Assembly: GCF_000220395.1 (NCBI RefSeq)
Contig: NW_004086671.1
Span: forward strand, 1-32,094
DNA: 32,094 nucleotides
Reading direction: 5' to 3'
Source of the DNA: Ichthyophthirius multifiliis
Lineage: Eukaryota; Ciliophora; Oligohymenophorea; Hymenostomatida
Positions 1-11,537 of the stretch are shown here, piece by piece (position 1 is the stretch's first letter; every line of letters starts with the position of its first letter). Position numbers and translations under genes: made by a program. Below the pieces are notes generated by a model. The model saw nothing but the letters and a program-made list of their open reading frames with translations. It did no database searches and was not told the origin of the DNA.

Positions 1-76
1 ACCCCACCCCAACCCCAACCCCAACCCCAACCCCAACCCCAACCCCAACCCCAACCCCAACCCCAACCCCAATCCC
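1..76. repeat. Telomere, C4A2 (CCCCAA)n repeat
   Basis: About a dozen near-perfect CCCCAA units at the extreme left end, read as the C-rich strand 5' to 3' inward. This is the telomeric repeat of Tetrahymena and Ichthyophthirius; Paramecium mixes C4A2 and C3A3. The last units drift to TCCCAA. The first unit is imperfect (ACCCCACCCC), probably a read or trim artefact. The G-rich strand would run outward as GGGGTT, as expected of a real chromosome end, so the window starts at a true terminus. Confidence 0.95.
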
Positions 77-86
77 AATCCCATAA

Positions 87-186
87 TAATACACTAAAAA
101 TCAACCCCAACCCCAATCCCAATTCTAATCACAAGATAATACACTAAAATTCAACCCCAACCCCAACCCCAAATTCTTTGACTTCT
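87..186. repeat. Subtelomeric 50-bp tandem repeat with embedded telomeric units
   Basis: Two adjacent units (87-136 and 137-186) each begin TAATACACTAAAA, then one variable base and TCAACCCCAACCCC. The first is followed by degenerate CCAAT units, the second by three clean CCCCAA units and unique sequence. The repeat pairs a unique 13-base tag with interstitial telomeric sequence. It could be a telomere-associated repeat or the scar of repeated telomere addition. No gene is present between here and 368. Confidence 0.7.
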
Positions 187-367
187 ATCTTCAATTTCAA
201 AATCCATATATTTTAATTAATATTTTAAAATTTAATTATTAGTTTTTATTTTTTATTTGTATTTAATTTAATAATTTCTTAAATTTATATTAAATTTGCA
301 TTCATATAAAAAAAAATATTTAAAATAGATTTTAAAAAAATTAAATATATAATATTATTTGCTTGTT

Positions 368-3300
368 TCAATTATTATTTTTTTTCTAAAAGTAATACTG
401 CATAGATTCTAATAATAATTAATTAACATTATTATCATTAGATTCCTCATGTACTTAAGATTTAATTTCCTCATATTTTAAAATCAAAGAATTAACATAT
501 CTTTTATCTTATGGAGGTATTTATTTAGCATAATACTCTTTCAAATCACTATCATGCCTTCCTCCTTTTCCAAAAGGATTACCTGATCCTCTAACTAATA
601 CTGCATAATGTTCTGTTAACATCTTATATTTATTATAATCACAATCGATAAGACTTTAATTGATTTAAATTGTTAAATACTTCCTTATTTTGCATGCAAT
701 TTCTTTGATTGTCAATGCATTAGCCATGACTCTTAACCTTGTACTCATATTACTGTCTATATTTTTATCTTCAGCTGCAATTAAACACGCATCTGATACT
801 AATTATAGCAAATCACCGGTTTAATTATAAGGAATATCCTCTATTTCCACACAAATATTATTAATTAATTTTTTTGTATTTTCCTCAGAATCTATAAGAA
901 TTACATTCATGACATTTCTAATAACTTTTTTAAATCTAAAAAGAAAATAAGAAACATGTAATTTTCTTAATGTTTCTGGATCCTAATTCGTTAAGAAATT
1001 TTTCTTTTCTAACTATTCCTCATACTTTTATTCAAAATAATTCGCAAGAATGGCTATTTAATTATTCTTTAGCATATTTTTACCCCACATGCCATTATGT
1101 AATAAACACACTTCCGGATCTGAAAAAGCCACTCCATGTAAAGCATTAAATAAACTATCTCTAAAAATAGGAATTTCATGTAATTCCTTTATCTATTCAC
1201 TATCAAATATTTAGCAAACATCATTTATATAGTTTTCGAATAAAAAAGGCACCATAGCTACTATTCTATTTGTATTCACTTCCCCTATTCTTCTTAATTT
1301 CCTATCTAAATCTTTGAAATCTTTAGGTGAATTTTACGTTGTTTAAACTATTTTTATATCTCCTACCCTCGTTTCTCCTCTAGCACTAGCTCTTCCCATA
1401 ATTCCTTGAATATCCATAACAATTGGCCCTCTAAACAAGGTTCTTCCTGAGTAATACTTAAAATCTTAATACTAAGCATGAATTCCAAAATAATTCTTTA
1501 AGTGCTATTTATGCATATAATTAGTGAAATTTTAGATAAACTCTTTATTTTTTCCATTAGTTAAATATTCTTCCAATAAATCCTTATTGTAGTCAATTTT
1601 TGGTCTTAAAAGTGTTTTAACAATTCTTTTATAATTTACAAAATTGGGAATATTACCTCCTTAAAGGGTCTAAGCAGGCTTGATACTTTCACTATCATGA
1701 TAAGCCAGTCTTTCCAAATCATTAGCCCCTAATCCATAAAGTACTTTAAATCCCAAATTATGCACTTTACATAATTTATCTAATAAAACTATATTATTAG
1801 TGCTCAAATAAGGCTCCAAATAAGATCCCATAGATTCAGAACCGTCACTTTTAGATATCGTTATTCTTATTTCTCCTAAGCTTTTTATATATTAGGATAT
1901 AATGTCGTTTTGTAAAGCTTTTTCGTAAAATTAATAAAGGCCTCTGACTTCATTTATACTCTCGGGCAGTGTACTAATGAATGTTTTGGAGTTTTTTATG
2001 TCTTCAAGTCCGTTTGGGCTAAAAACAGTTTAATAAAAGTCAATTTTTTCATTATGGAATGCTGTTTTTATAAAGGGAAAATATTAATGGAAATTCGAAA
2101 ATTATTCAGCTAACTTATCAATAGCAATTGTTTCTTTATATGTATTTATTTTATTATCAAAGCAGGATATTATGTGTTCATGTTAAAAATGAAATCTTTT
2201 AGAAGCTATTTAGCAACATAATTACCTTACAGTATCTTCTAATAATTGATCTTAAAAGTTTTGAATTTAAGATAGTTTTTATAATACTTTTTGAGGATTT
2301 TTTATAAACTCATCTAAAACTTGGTCATATTCTTAATCATTTAGTTTTTTTTTTTAAGCATATATTTCAATCAGATTTTAAATTGCTTAATGCACATTAA
2401 TTGGCTCTTCTCTAGATGTAAATCCTATTTTAAATATTTTCAAATTTGCACCTTCTATAAAATATATTATATTCATTAATTCTCTTGAAAGATCTCTATC
2501 CCCACTTGTTCCTATTTCTTAGAGTCTTTAAATTATATTAGCTTCAATTTTTAAGGATTCTTGATAAGAAAAAATATGTGGATTATCAGTTAAATTTTAG
2601 TTATAATAACTTTAAATTAAATTCATCGCTTCATCTACTTGTAATGGATTTTTTTTATGATAAAGTAAACTTTATTTAATACTGTCTAATTTTGTCAAAA
2701 GTTTATTAAAAAAAGCTTTTTGAGACTCTAATTCGAATTTACAATAATGAAAAGCATCGATTTCTTTTTTTCCATCACGATCTCCTGCCCATGTAGTATC
2801 ATCCAAAAAGCTTGGTTTTAATAAAGGATAGGTATTAATTTTATTATTGATTCTATTTCTTATATATGCTTTTTTTTTCCTCAATTATTTCCCCCAGAAT
2901 ATCAAAAGATCTATTTCTTCGTCTTTTTTCATCTTTTTTGGATGTCCTAAAGGAGTATGAATAAATTTACTTATAATATGATCTACTAATTTTTCAAAGC
3001 TTTTTTAAAAATTATCAAAAGAACTCATCATTTATTCTAAAGTAGGGAATTCATCCATATTTACACCAGATTCTTTGGCTGTGAATCTTAATTCAATACA
3101 ATCATATGAGTTCGCCATTCTTTTTTTGTTTAATTTTGCAGCTTTCATAAATAAAAAAGAACTTTCTTCTAAATAATATTATAGTTTTATAGATTCGATT
3201 GATCTTCCTATTTTATTTTATTTTAATTTATTTTATTTTTACCTTCTGTAGGATGCATTGTTAATCTATTATAAGAGTATCTATCCTCAAAGTATTTTTG

Positions 3301-3723
3301 CATATTCTTGTTTGTATCGTTCCATTTAAAAATAAACTTTTCTAAATATTAGTTAAATGTTACATCTATATCGCCGTAAATTCTTGATGACAAAGTAGAT
3401 TTTAAAGCCATTTCTTTCTAAAGTATTACTTACTTAGGTATTTGTAATTAGTTTGCCCATTTATGGAAGCATTTAAAAATTATGCTTTCGATTATTTTGA
3501 AATATATTAAAGGCTGATATTTCTATTCAAGACTTTCACTTGAAAAATTTTAATTAATCTGTTGCTATGCTTGTTCATTTAAAGGAGAGTTTATTTAAGA
3601 AAATCTCATTTAAAGTTTTTAAATAAGAGGATTCCTACAAATGAAACTTCTGAATTTTAGATTTTTAGTTTATGTGGATTAAAAACGTGTGTGCATAATT
3701 TTAAATTAGGAAAATCGGTTCAT
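368..3723 (-). CDS. Phosphoenolpyruvate-carboxylase-fold protein with degenerate catalytic motifs
   Basis: Two exons (3723-3243 and 3207-368) around a 35-nt GT..AG intron at 3208-3242 give 1106 residues in the ciliate code. PEP carboxylase landmarks appear in the right order. LTMHPTEGR (about 153-162) matches the LTAHPTE active-site histidine motif. WAGDRDG (300-306) matches WMGGDRDGNP. SKSDGSESMG (612-621) sits where YSDSxKDAG should be. YGLGAND (651-657) sits where FHGRGGS should be, and LRRIGEV (798-804) matches LRAIPW. The histidine and GDRDG are kept. The loop arginine of HGRGG is Leu653 and the lysine of SDSxKD is gone. The C-terminus lacks the usual NTG end and instead has a Gly-rich stretch (GSGNPFGKGG, near 1033). 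Bacterial PEPC is about 880 residues. I infer a diverged, perhaps non-catalytic PEPC relative. A second in-frame ATG lies at 3696. The order of motifs makes the fold assignment fairly firm; the activity is open. Confidence 0.75.
3208..3242 (-). other. 35-nt intron of the PEPC-like gene
   Basis: It begins GTAAAAA and ends AAATAG on the minus strand and contains only AT apart from the splice sites. It splits the glycine codon directly after the HPTE motif. Removing it restores a single frame across 1106 codons, so the call is strong. Confidence 0.85.
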
Positions 3724-4165
3724 TTAAAAATAAATAATTATTTTAAAAAAATAAAATAGATATATATTTTATTTTATTTTTGAATTTAATTTAATTTTTT
3801 TTTTTATAAAAATATTAATTTTTATACTAAAATAACATTTTTTATTTTTAATTGATAAATTAATTTTATAAATATATTTATATTTATTAATTAATTATTT
3901 TTCTAAATTCAGAATAAATAATGAAAATTTCTTAATTATGATTAATAAATTTATTTATTTTAATTATATAATATATATTTTCTATTTTTTAAAATCATAT
4001 TCAAAATTTTATCTAAAAATTATACAAATATAAATAATCTTAAAATAGAAATATAATTAAAATTTAAATAATAATTAAATAATTTATATAATTGATTTCA
4101 AATTATAATATTTTACATAAAATTATAAATATATAAAAATAAATAAAAATATATAAAAATATATA

Positions 4166-4203
<38 letters not shown>

Positions 4204-4416
4204 TATTTATATATTTATATATATAAATTAAAATATTTTTAACTTATTTATTATTAATAATTATATTATTAATTATAATTTTTTTTTTCTAATTAAATGA
4301 ATATAAAAGTATCAAAAATTAAAATATATTTAAGTTTATTCTTATTTCATTTAATATTTAATAAATTTAATTGATTAACTTTTTATATTCACTAAATAGA
4401 TTTTTTTTTGAAAACA
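3724..4416. other. AT-rich intergenic region with TA microsatellite
   Basis: No convincing coding frame is seen on either strand. A (TA)n tract lies at about 4171-4201, preceded by repeated ATATAAAAAT units. It lies upstream of the PEPC-like gene and downstream of the arrestin-like gene, both read leftward, so it would hold the former's promoter. Confidence 0.6.
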
Positions 4417-5604
4417 TCATTAATTACTTATGCTAAAATTGTAATTATTTTTATTAATTAGAAGTTGTTCGATTTCAGATTTTTAAAAATTTGTTTAATG
4501 TTTAGCCTAAATTTAGTTATTATATAAAAAATCGTTCGTAAATAAAACGTTTTTAATTTCATATGTTCTTGGATTGCATAATAAAGGGTTTTAAACATCT
4601 TAGTTTTTATTTAAATTAGAATTTTAAATAATATAAATAGGAATTTTAATTATTGGTTTATTTATAAAAAAACTAAACTTACTGAAAAAAAGTTTAATTT
4701 TAAGAAAATAATCGCAATTAATTAATTAACCTTGAGTTGAAGGGCATTTTATTTCTTCTAATTAAACATTAATTTGTCTTTAGTTCTCATTTGAACATAT
4801 TGAATGTGCTAGACATCCTTCAATTTATTATTTATTAATTATTTTAGAAACAGATACTTCATAACCCTTATGTGACTATAGTTTAATTATTTTATTCAAA
4901 GTCAATTCTAAGCAATTCAAGTTTATATTGCAATTAGAATTATTAATTTCAATTTAAATATTAACTATGTCATTATAAAAATAAGAATTTTTATCTAAAT
5001 GAAATTTAATTTTACATTCTCCTTATTATATACAGCAAAAAGTATTCGTTTTAATATTTTCTTGAATAAATTATTAATATTTAACTTAATTTAAATGTAA
5101 TTCTTGAACAAAAAATAATTATGTATCTTTTAATTTTTTTTAATCTTTTTTATATGATATTATTTCTGCTTTTACTTTGTATTTTATTTAAGCTTAATAC
5201 TTTATACTATTTTATTAGTTTTTTTCATCAAAGCTGCTAGGTAAATGATTATAAAGGTTAAATTGAAAAGGAAATATGTATTAACCAAATTATATGTGAT
5301 TGAGTGACGTTTTATATATATCAAAGCAATGACAATAAAATATTTTTTTTCCTTTATATGATTGCTATGTATTGTTAATAAAATTATTGTTATCATTTGT
5401 TAATGCGTTTTATCTCTATTCATTCCAATCTACATATTCGTAACCTTTTATTTTTAAATTTATCTTTTTTGAGGGAAAGTTTTCTCGAAGGTTTAAATAT
5501 ATTTCTCCCTATAAAGTTTCTCCTGCTATATATAGTAATTTTTATGTTTTTATGTAAATCTATCCGATTTTATCTTTTAGCTTTTTTAATTTTTATTTAT
5601 TCAT
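4417..5604 (-). CDS. Arrestin-like (alpha-arrestin fold) protein
   Basis: A single exon of 395 residues ending at TGA. The N-terminal domain carries the typical arrestin hallmark FPFQF..LPSSF (near residue 120), then I-K-Y-x-A-x-I-x-Y-x-V-x-A. The second domain opens with CC..GE (near 188) and continues with D.NSYFYND and NNSNC, as in Arrestin_C where Y..GE and N.S recur. It ends with a C-Y-F-L-K-I-K-L strand and PIIKIPIYI. Arrestins are cytosolic adaptors that link membrane receptors or transporters to trafficking and ubiquitin machinery; the partner here is unknown. Length matches the family. The start is the only ATG before the conserved region (5602-5604); upstream is AT-only sequence. 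No PPxY motif, typical of alpha-arrestin Nedd4 recruitment, was noticed in the tail. Confidence 0.85.
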
Positions 5605-6109
5605 CAAATTTTTTTTATGAAATATATTTCTATTATTAATATATATGTGTTCTAAGCAAGTAAAAATAAGTAATTATTTTTTTTTATTTTAATTTAATTA
5701 ATTTTACTCTATAATTATATTTCGAATTTGTTTTAAAAAATGATTTTTATTATATTAAAAAATAATTGATTATAATAGAATTATCTAATTTAATCTTAAT
5801 TATAATACATATAAAAATTGTATGTAACGAAAAAACTATCAAAATATAATATAATATTTTATTATATTTAAACATTATTTGAATAATAAAAAAAAACAAA
5901 AAAATATAAATGAAATAAAAAATAATATTTAATATAAAAAATATAAATTGAGAAATAAATAAAATTATATAAATATAAATATAATATAAATTATATATAA
6001 AATTTATTATAATATAAAATAATAATAAAATAAAAATAATAAATTGAGAGTAAATTAAAAAATTATAGAAAAAATTATATAAAAATTAAAAAGAATATAT
6101 ATATAAAAA

Positions 6110-6166
<57 letters not shown>

Positions 6167-6551
6167 AAAATTATTATTTATATTTATTAATATTAAAAAT
6201 AATTATTATAATAATACTAATAATTTTTAATTTTATTATAATATCTTAAAAATATTATTAATTATTATTATAATACTTTAAATAATTAAATTTTTATTTA
6301 ACAAACATTTTAATTTTTTTACTAAATTATTTCATTAAACAAAAAAATACTATTTATTAAAATATTTTAATTTTGTTATTTAATTAAATTATAAATATTT
6401 ATCAACTCAAAAATTATTTCATAAAAATTATTATATTATGTATTCATTACATTCATATAAATATAAATTTTAATTATAAATATAACAATTTTTTAATATT
6501 TTTATAAATACTAAAATAAATATAAATTTTTTCAATTTCATTTTTAATTTA
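5605..6551. other. Intergenic region with (TAA)n and poly-A tracts
   Basis: Almost pure A/T, with no coding frame supported. It holds a TAA/ATA trinucleotide microsatellite at about 6111-6154 running straight into a 16-base A run (6155-6170). Such tracts are hard to assemble exactly, so the spacing here should not be trusted. Confidence 0.7.
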
Positions 6552-7685
6552 TCATTTATTATTTAAATTTTGATAATTTTTGCGGTTATTATTCGTTTTG
6601 TTTTTAATTATGGTCAGGTTTAACCTTTTATAAAATATCCTATATTTCTTTTTTCTTTCATTTTTTTCTTTTTGATTGTCATCTTCTTCTAATTCTTTTA
6701 CTCTATTCATTAATTTTTCATATTTTTATTTTATATAAATATCAGTATCTGAAATTATTTTATTTTTTTCTATTTCTTATATTTGATTTTATCTTCTGCA
6801 AAAGTCTATAAATAAAATAAAATATATGATTTTTTTTAATTTATTATTATTACAACTTTTTTTTTTTTTTCTTATTATTATATATTTTTTTCTTGATCTT
6901 ATATAACTTAAATATATTATTATTCTTATTAATTATTTTCGATTACTTTGTTTTATTATTCACCTTTTTCATAAATTTATATATTTTTTTCTGAATCTTC
7001 TTCATTATTATTTTATTGTCAATATTTTATTCATCTTAAGTATAATTTTCAGACTATAATTAATCAAATATATTTCCAAATAAGTAGGTAATTTTACATC
7101 TTTAAATTTTTTTTCATCAAATTCTATAAACTTTAAAGGTTGATGCTTTTTATCAGTCGCTTTATTTTGCTGATTTTCTACTTTTAGACTCTCATTTTTA
7201 TTAATTAGATTTACAGGCTCTCTTATTTCAATTGTATTATAATCTTTTTCTTCTTATTATTATGTCTTTTTTTGTATTTCTTTTAATGAATTCTCTAGTA
7301 CTATTTCTTTTTTAATAAAAAAATAAATATTTCCTTTTTTACATTATATTCTTCGATCAATTATTTATTTGGCTTAAAAACTTGATGTTTGTACAAAATA
7401 ATCAGCCCCTAAAGAAACTAAAATCTTAAAAAAAAAAATTAATTAAATAAAAAATTAAATTATATAATTAAGTACTTCATTTGTGTGATATATTTTTGCT
7501 GGCAAATATAAAACAGAATTAACTTTTTGCTAATTTAATAAAAAAATATATTTTTTTTGTATATTTTTAATTACTAATTCAAAATAGTTTAACTTTTTAG
7601 GTAAATCTTCTAACTTTTTTGATAATAAAAGAAGATTTTATATCTACTTTTGTTGGGATTCCAATAAATATTAGTTAGATGACAT
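6552..7685 (-). CDS. URI-type unconventional prefoldin (3' exons uncertain)
   Basis: Exon 1 (7685-7476, 70 codons) encodes a long helix ending LPAKIYHTNE. After a 51-nt intron (7425-7475) exon 2 starts ILVSLGADYF, then a second helix AKQIIDRR. This is the prefoldin-alpha hairpin in the form seen in URI (MPGKLVHTNEV..LLGDNWF), a cochaperone that binds the RPB5 subunit of RNA polymerases in the R2TP pathway. The rest is charged and disordered-looking (K/E/Q/N), as in URI. Likely introns are 7054-7097 (44 nt) and 6806-6853 (48 nt), with a last exon ending at TGA 6552-6554 and containing a coiled coil (MNRVKELEEDD). With these introns the frame fails by one base. A run of 14 A (minus strand) just upstream of the last intron is the likely fault. 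If the 44-nt intron is not removed, the protein would stop at 7002. The prefoldin call is good; the C-terminus is not settled. Confidence 0.7.
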
Positions 7686-8061
7686 TATGTTTTTTTTCTA
7701 ATTAGCAATTATTTTTAAATTTTTTTAATTAAAAATTTATCTAAAACAAAAAAGTATCATTATTAATAATCATAAAATAATACTTTGACCCTTATGTTTA
7801 TTATTTTTTTGCAATTTTTTTTCAAAAACTCAATCAACACAAAATAAAAAAAAATAAGATAATGTAATACATAAAATATTAAATAATAATTTTTAATAAA
7901 AATCAAATAGTATTAGATATAAATAGTAAAATTTAAATAAAGTTTATGTAATTTTTTAATATATTTAAAAATTATAATAAAAAGCTTTTAATAATTTATT
8001 TTAGAAATAAAATATTACAAAAAACTTAAATATTAATTCATTATATATTTTTTTATTTTAA
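7686..8061. other. AT-rich intergenic region
   Basis: No coding frame, repeat or structured RNA is recognisable. It separates the URI-like gene from the 3' end of the His/Asp-repeat gene, both on the minus strand, and so would contain the URI-like promoter. Confidence 0.5.
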
Positions 8062-9303
8062 TCATTAATCTTTTTTTTTATTTAATTTTTTTTTCTAAAA
8101 CTATTTAATTTCTTATTCTTCTTTTTTATTATCAACTTTTGAAAATACTATAAAAAAAAAATATTAATTTCAAAAAATAAAAATATATTAATTACAGAAT
8201 TTAATAAGAAAAGCTACTATTCCCAAAAGTAATAAAACGTATACAACTTTAGCTGAAGTAGTAAGTTTTATTTCATTAAGAGTAGGATCTTTTTAACCAA
8301 ATTATTTTTTGAATTATTCTTCTAGTTATTCAGCTTATTATTAAAGCTTCTGTTCTATCTCTTCTTCACTTAATTCTTATTCTTTTTCTTTTGATTATTT
8401 TTAATCATTTTATTTTTCGGACATAGCATCATCAAAACTCTATTTTATTTTTTAATAAATTAAAAAATAAAGTTTTTACCTTGACAAAATGCATAATGTA
8501 TTCTTATTATTTAGAGAATTATATATCATATCCTTTTTCTTCATATTTAGTTATATCTATATTTTCAAAAATAGGATCTAATTATTAAATAAGCTAATCT
8601 TTTTATTTGATTTTCATTATAGTCTATATTTTATTTAATATATATATATTTTAATAATTTATAAAAAATTAATTAACTTAAGAAGCAAAACCTTCATTTT
8701 TTTCAGCATAAGTCATACATTCTTCAATGTGTTCTGACAAAATTTTATTGTAAAATTATTCTTTTTAATTATTAGCTACGTTTTAAAGAATTTCCTTTAT
8801 TTTCATTTTTCCAAAACTTTCAATTCTGTATCTTGATGAAAATATACATGCGACATAATTGGTTCTAATTTTTAATTGAACTTCATCTGAAAGCAATCTT
8901 TTTTATTCTTCAGCTGTAAAAAAATAATTTTAAATATAAATATAATATATATATATATATTAAACGATCTATATCTAATTCATCTTCAATTTGCTTATTA
9001 TTTACATTTTAATTTTCGTGTGCATGATCGTGATCGTGATCGTGATCATGATTGTGATCGTGGTCATGATCGTGATCTTCATATTTAATAAAATATATTT
9101 ACAAAATAATTTATAAAATTTGTTCATATAATAATATATATATATATGTTTTATATAATGATATAATATAGAATCAACAAATTTTTGGACATAGTTTATT
9201 TTATAATAAATAGTATAAATTAGTTTGGATTTTTTTTACGTGCAAATACAGTAGATTGTAAAAATACTACAACAATTAAAGCAAAAATAAGATACTTTTA
9301 CAT
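8062..9303 (-). CDS. Single-pass membrane protein with His-Asp repeat lumenal domain
   Basis: Six exons give 294 residues. Introns are 9077-9239 (163 nt, unusually long here), 8914-8965, 8624-8677, 8440-8479 and 8148-8195; all are GT..AG and phase-consistent. A signal peptide (MQKYLIFALIVVVFLQ...) is followed by about ten alternating His and Asp/Asn residues encoded by GATCAC-type hexamers at about 9020-9076. A charged helical region has cysteines in VACIFSSR and EECMTYAE. A transmembrane segment (VVYVLLLLGIVAFLI) leads to a Lys-rich tail ending KKKDQ, which could act as an ER-retrieval-like dilysine signal. His/Asp repeats often bind Zn, Ni or Ca, so a secretory-pathway metal-binding role is an inference. 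I do not recognise the family. Ignoring the last intron would end the protein at TGA 8170, but the spliced version keeps a coding-looking tail. Confidence 0.75.
9020..9076 (-). repeat. Coding hexanucleotide repeat (GATCAC/GATCAT) for His-Asp
   Basis: The plus strand reads ATCGTG/ATCATG hexamers about nine times. Third positions vary (CAC, CAT, GAT, GAC), so the array is not a fresh slippage product; selection for the His-Asp protein pattern is plausible. Confidence 0.8.
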
Positions 9304-9579
9304 TTTTTTTTTATATAATTTTATTTTATCTTAAAATGTTTTATTTTGAAGTAATAAATACTTTGATTATCAATAAATTTTTATAAAATAGATATTTATA
9401 AAGAATTGTTATTTTTTTTAGAATAGATATATATTATTTTATTATAAATTTATTTTTTTAATAAATTTATGCATATTTTTATACATATTTTATTTTTATA
9501 TTATTATATTTTATTTTATTTTATTTTATATTATTTTATTTTAATACTTAATTTTATATATTTTTATTATATATAAAAC

Positions 9580-11402
9580 TCAAATGCTTTATATTAACTC
9601 TTTTTCGTTATTTCTAAAGTTTATTTAATCATCGTCTTCATATTATTAATCACACATAATTTTTAAATCTTTCTTTTCTTATTATTGTATATCATCTTCT
9701 TAACCCTCATCATAATAAATATCTTAATTTTAATTTAATTCGTCTTAAAATTATTACAAATTAATTTAGTTTTAAATAAATGCTTCAATAATTTCTCTTT
9801 TAAACAAGTATTATAATTAATATAAATTTATAAAAATTTTAAAATACTTTTTTTAATTAAATTTTAAAGCAAATTTAGAAACCAAATTGTAATAATCCGA
9901 AAAATATTATATTTTCTATTCATTATCTTAAAAATTTTAATTTATTAAAATAGGTAATGATTTAACAGCAATTTAAATCAATAGCTTACAAGAAGTTCTT
10001 TTCTTTATTTACGGTCTAAAAGCACAATTCATTAAAATTATTATTTATTAAGGTGAATAACTTTATAAATTAAAATTTATAAAAGGAAGTGTAACCTCAT
10101 AAAAATGATTATTATAATTTCTTTTTTGAATTAAAAAAATAAAAGATTTAAATTAAATAGTATACCTTATATTTTTATGAGATTTTTGTGCATTTTTTTT
10201 TTTTTTTTTTAATTGTAAATACAATAATGTACAAAGGCTTGAATGAGCAATAGTATATGTAATTATGTCTTTAGAGTTTGCCTATTGTAATAATTCTAAA
10301 AATTTAGATTCAAGTAATTAAAATAAATCACTTTATATTATTTTCAATTTACAATAAGCCATAAAAATAATACTTATATCTGTTGGAGTTAAATTATCTA
10401 TTTTTTTTATTTTGATAAATAAAAATTATTTTTTATATAAAAATACTGTCAAAGCCTTTCGAATCTTCATCTTATTTATTATTAATATTAAAACCTATAG
10501 TATTTGTTATGTAATCGAAAAGTTATTTATTAAAAAAATTCATGTTACTGCAACTTATGAGAATTTAATTCAATTCTTTTTAAGTCTAAATTAATTATTT
10601 TGTATATTAAATAGATAAATTATTAAGAATATCTGTATTTTACTTAGTGTATTTTTCATACATAATAAATAAATATGTTATTTCTTTTGTTTAATAGTTA
10701 TTAATATTTTAAATTATTTTTTTTTCAAAAAATTCCGTTTATTATTTGCTAAATAAATACTTGCCCTTCGCCAAATGAAAATAAATACCTGTTAAATCAT
10801 TAACACTAATATCTTCCTATTTTTATATTTTATAAATAAAAATAAATATCTATACTTACTATTTATTATAAGCTTTAAATTAAATATTCATATAACTATT
10901 TTGTTTAAACCTTAGCTTTAATTAAATATTTTATTATAGTTAATATTTATGAAGAATTAAATTTAATTTTTAAACTAATTATATTTTTTTATATTTCATC
11001 AATTAATTTTTAATTATAAGTGCTTAACTTATATTAACATAGAATATATTAATACAAATTATTAACATCCATATTTTCTATATTTGATCTTAAGTGGTCT
11101 TAAATTTAAACAAATTACATACTAAAGTCTTTAAGATTTTCAATTTTTTGATTTAACTTAACTATTTTATTTAGTAGAGTTTAGTGGTTATTTAAATCAA
11201 GACTTTGTTTATTATTTTCATAAAATTCGAATAATTATTAGTTATCAATCATTGATATTATTTTAAAGTCTATTTAATTAAGTTGTTATCCATTTTCTTC
11301 TTCAAATTTAATTTATTAATTTTAATTAAGTTTTAATTATTTTTCTTTTGTTTTACGGAAAAAATATTTGGCTAAATTAAATTTTGATTTTAAAATATTC
11401 AT
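9580..11402 (-). CDS. FASTK/RAP-like alpha-helical repeat protein, probably mitochondrial
   Basis: Three exons around introns 10817-10859 (43 nt) and 10398-10446 (49 nt) give 576 residues with consistent phases. The N-terminus (MNILKSKFNLAKYFFRKTK) is basic, hydroxylated and amphipathic, as in a mitochondrial presequence. The body is a chain of about 35-40-residue helical repeats with motifs such as SSQILTIIKYLIKAK, NDLTGIYFHLAKGK, LNQILISCSNM and LTPTDISIIFMAYCKL. These resemble the heptatrico/octotrico-type repeats of FAST-kinase and RAP proteins, which bind organellar RNA. No RAP endonuclease-like domain is visible at the C-terminus, which is instead acidic and Gln-rich. RNA binding in the mitochondrion is inferred from the repeats and presequence. 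Earlier frame choices in this region hit TGA; only this model runs through. Confidence 0.65.
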
Positions 11403-11537
11403 TTTTTTTTATAAAAAAATATATAAAGATTTGGTTGAAAATAAATATAAAAATAATAAGGTATAAAAATAAATATTAAGTTTTTTTAATTATTTTTTAA
11501 ATGCATTTAGTTTATATTAATATAAATTTTTGATTTT
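11403..11537. other. Short AT-rich spacer
   Basis: Sequence between the start of the helical-repeat gene and the stop of the broken polytopic gene, both on the minus strand. It would contain the promoter of the helical-repeat gene; nothing specific is visible. Confidence 0.45.

Noticed and set aside
5397-5639. 80-codon plus-strand reading frame
   Set aside because: It lies antisense to the start of the arrestin-like gene, which has conserved motifs; the frame is a shadow.
10412-10594. 60-codon plus-strand frame
   Set aside because: Antisense to the helical-repeat gene and spans one of its introns; composition is not protein-like.
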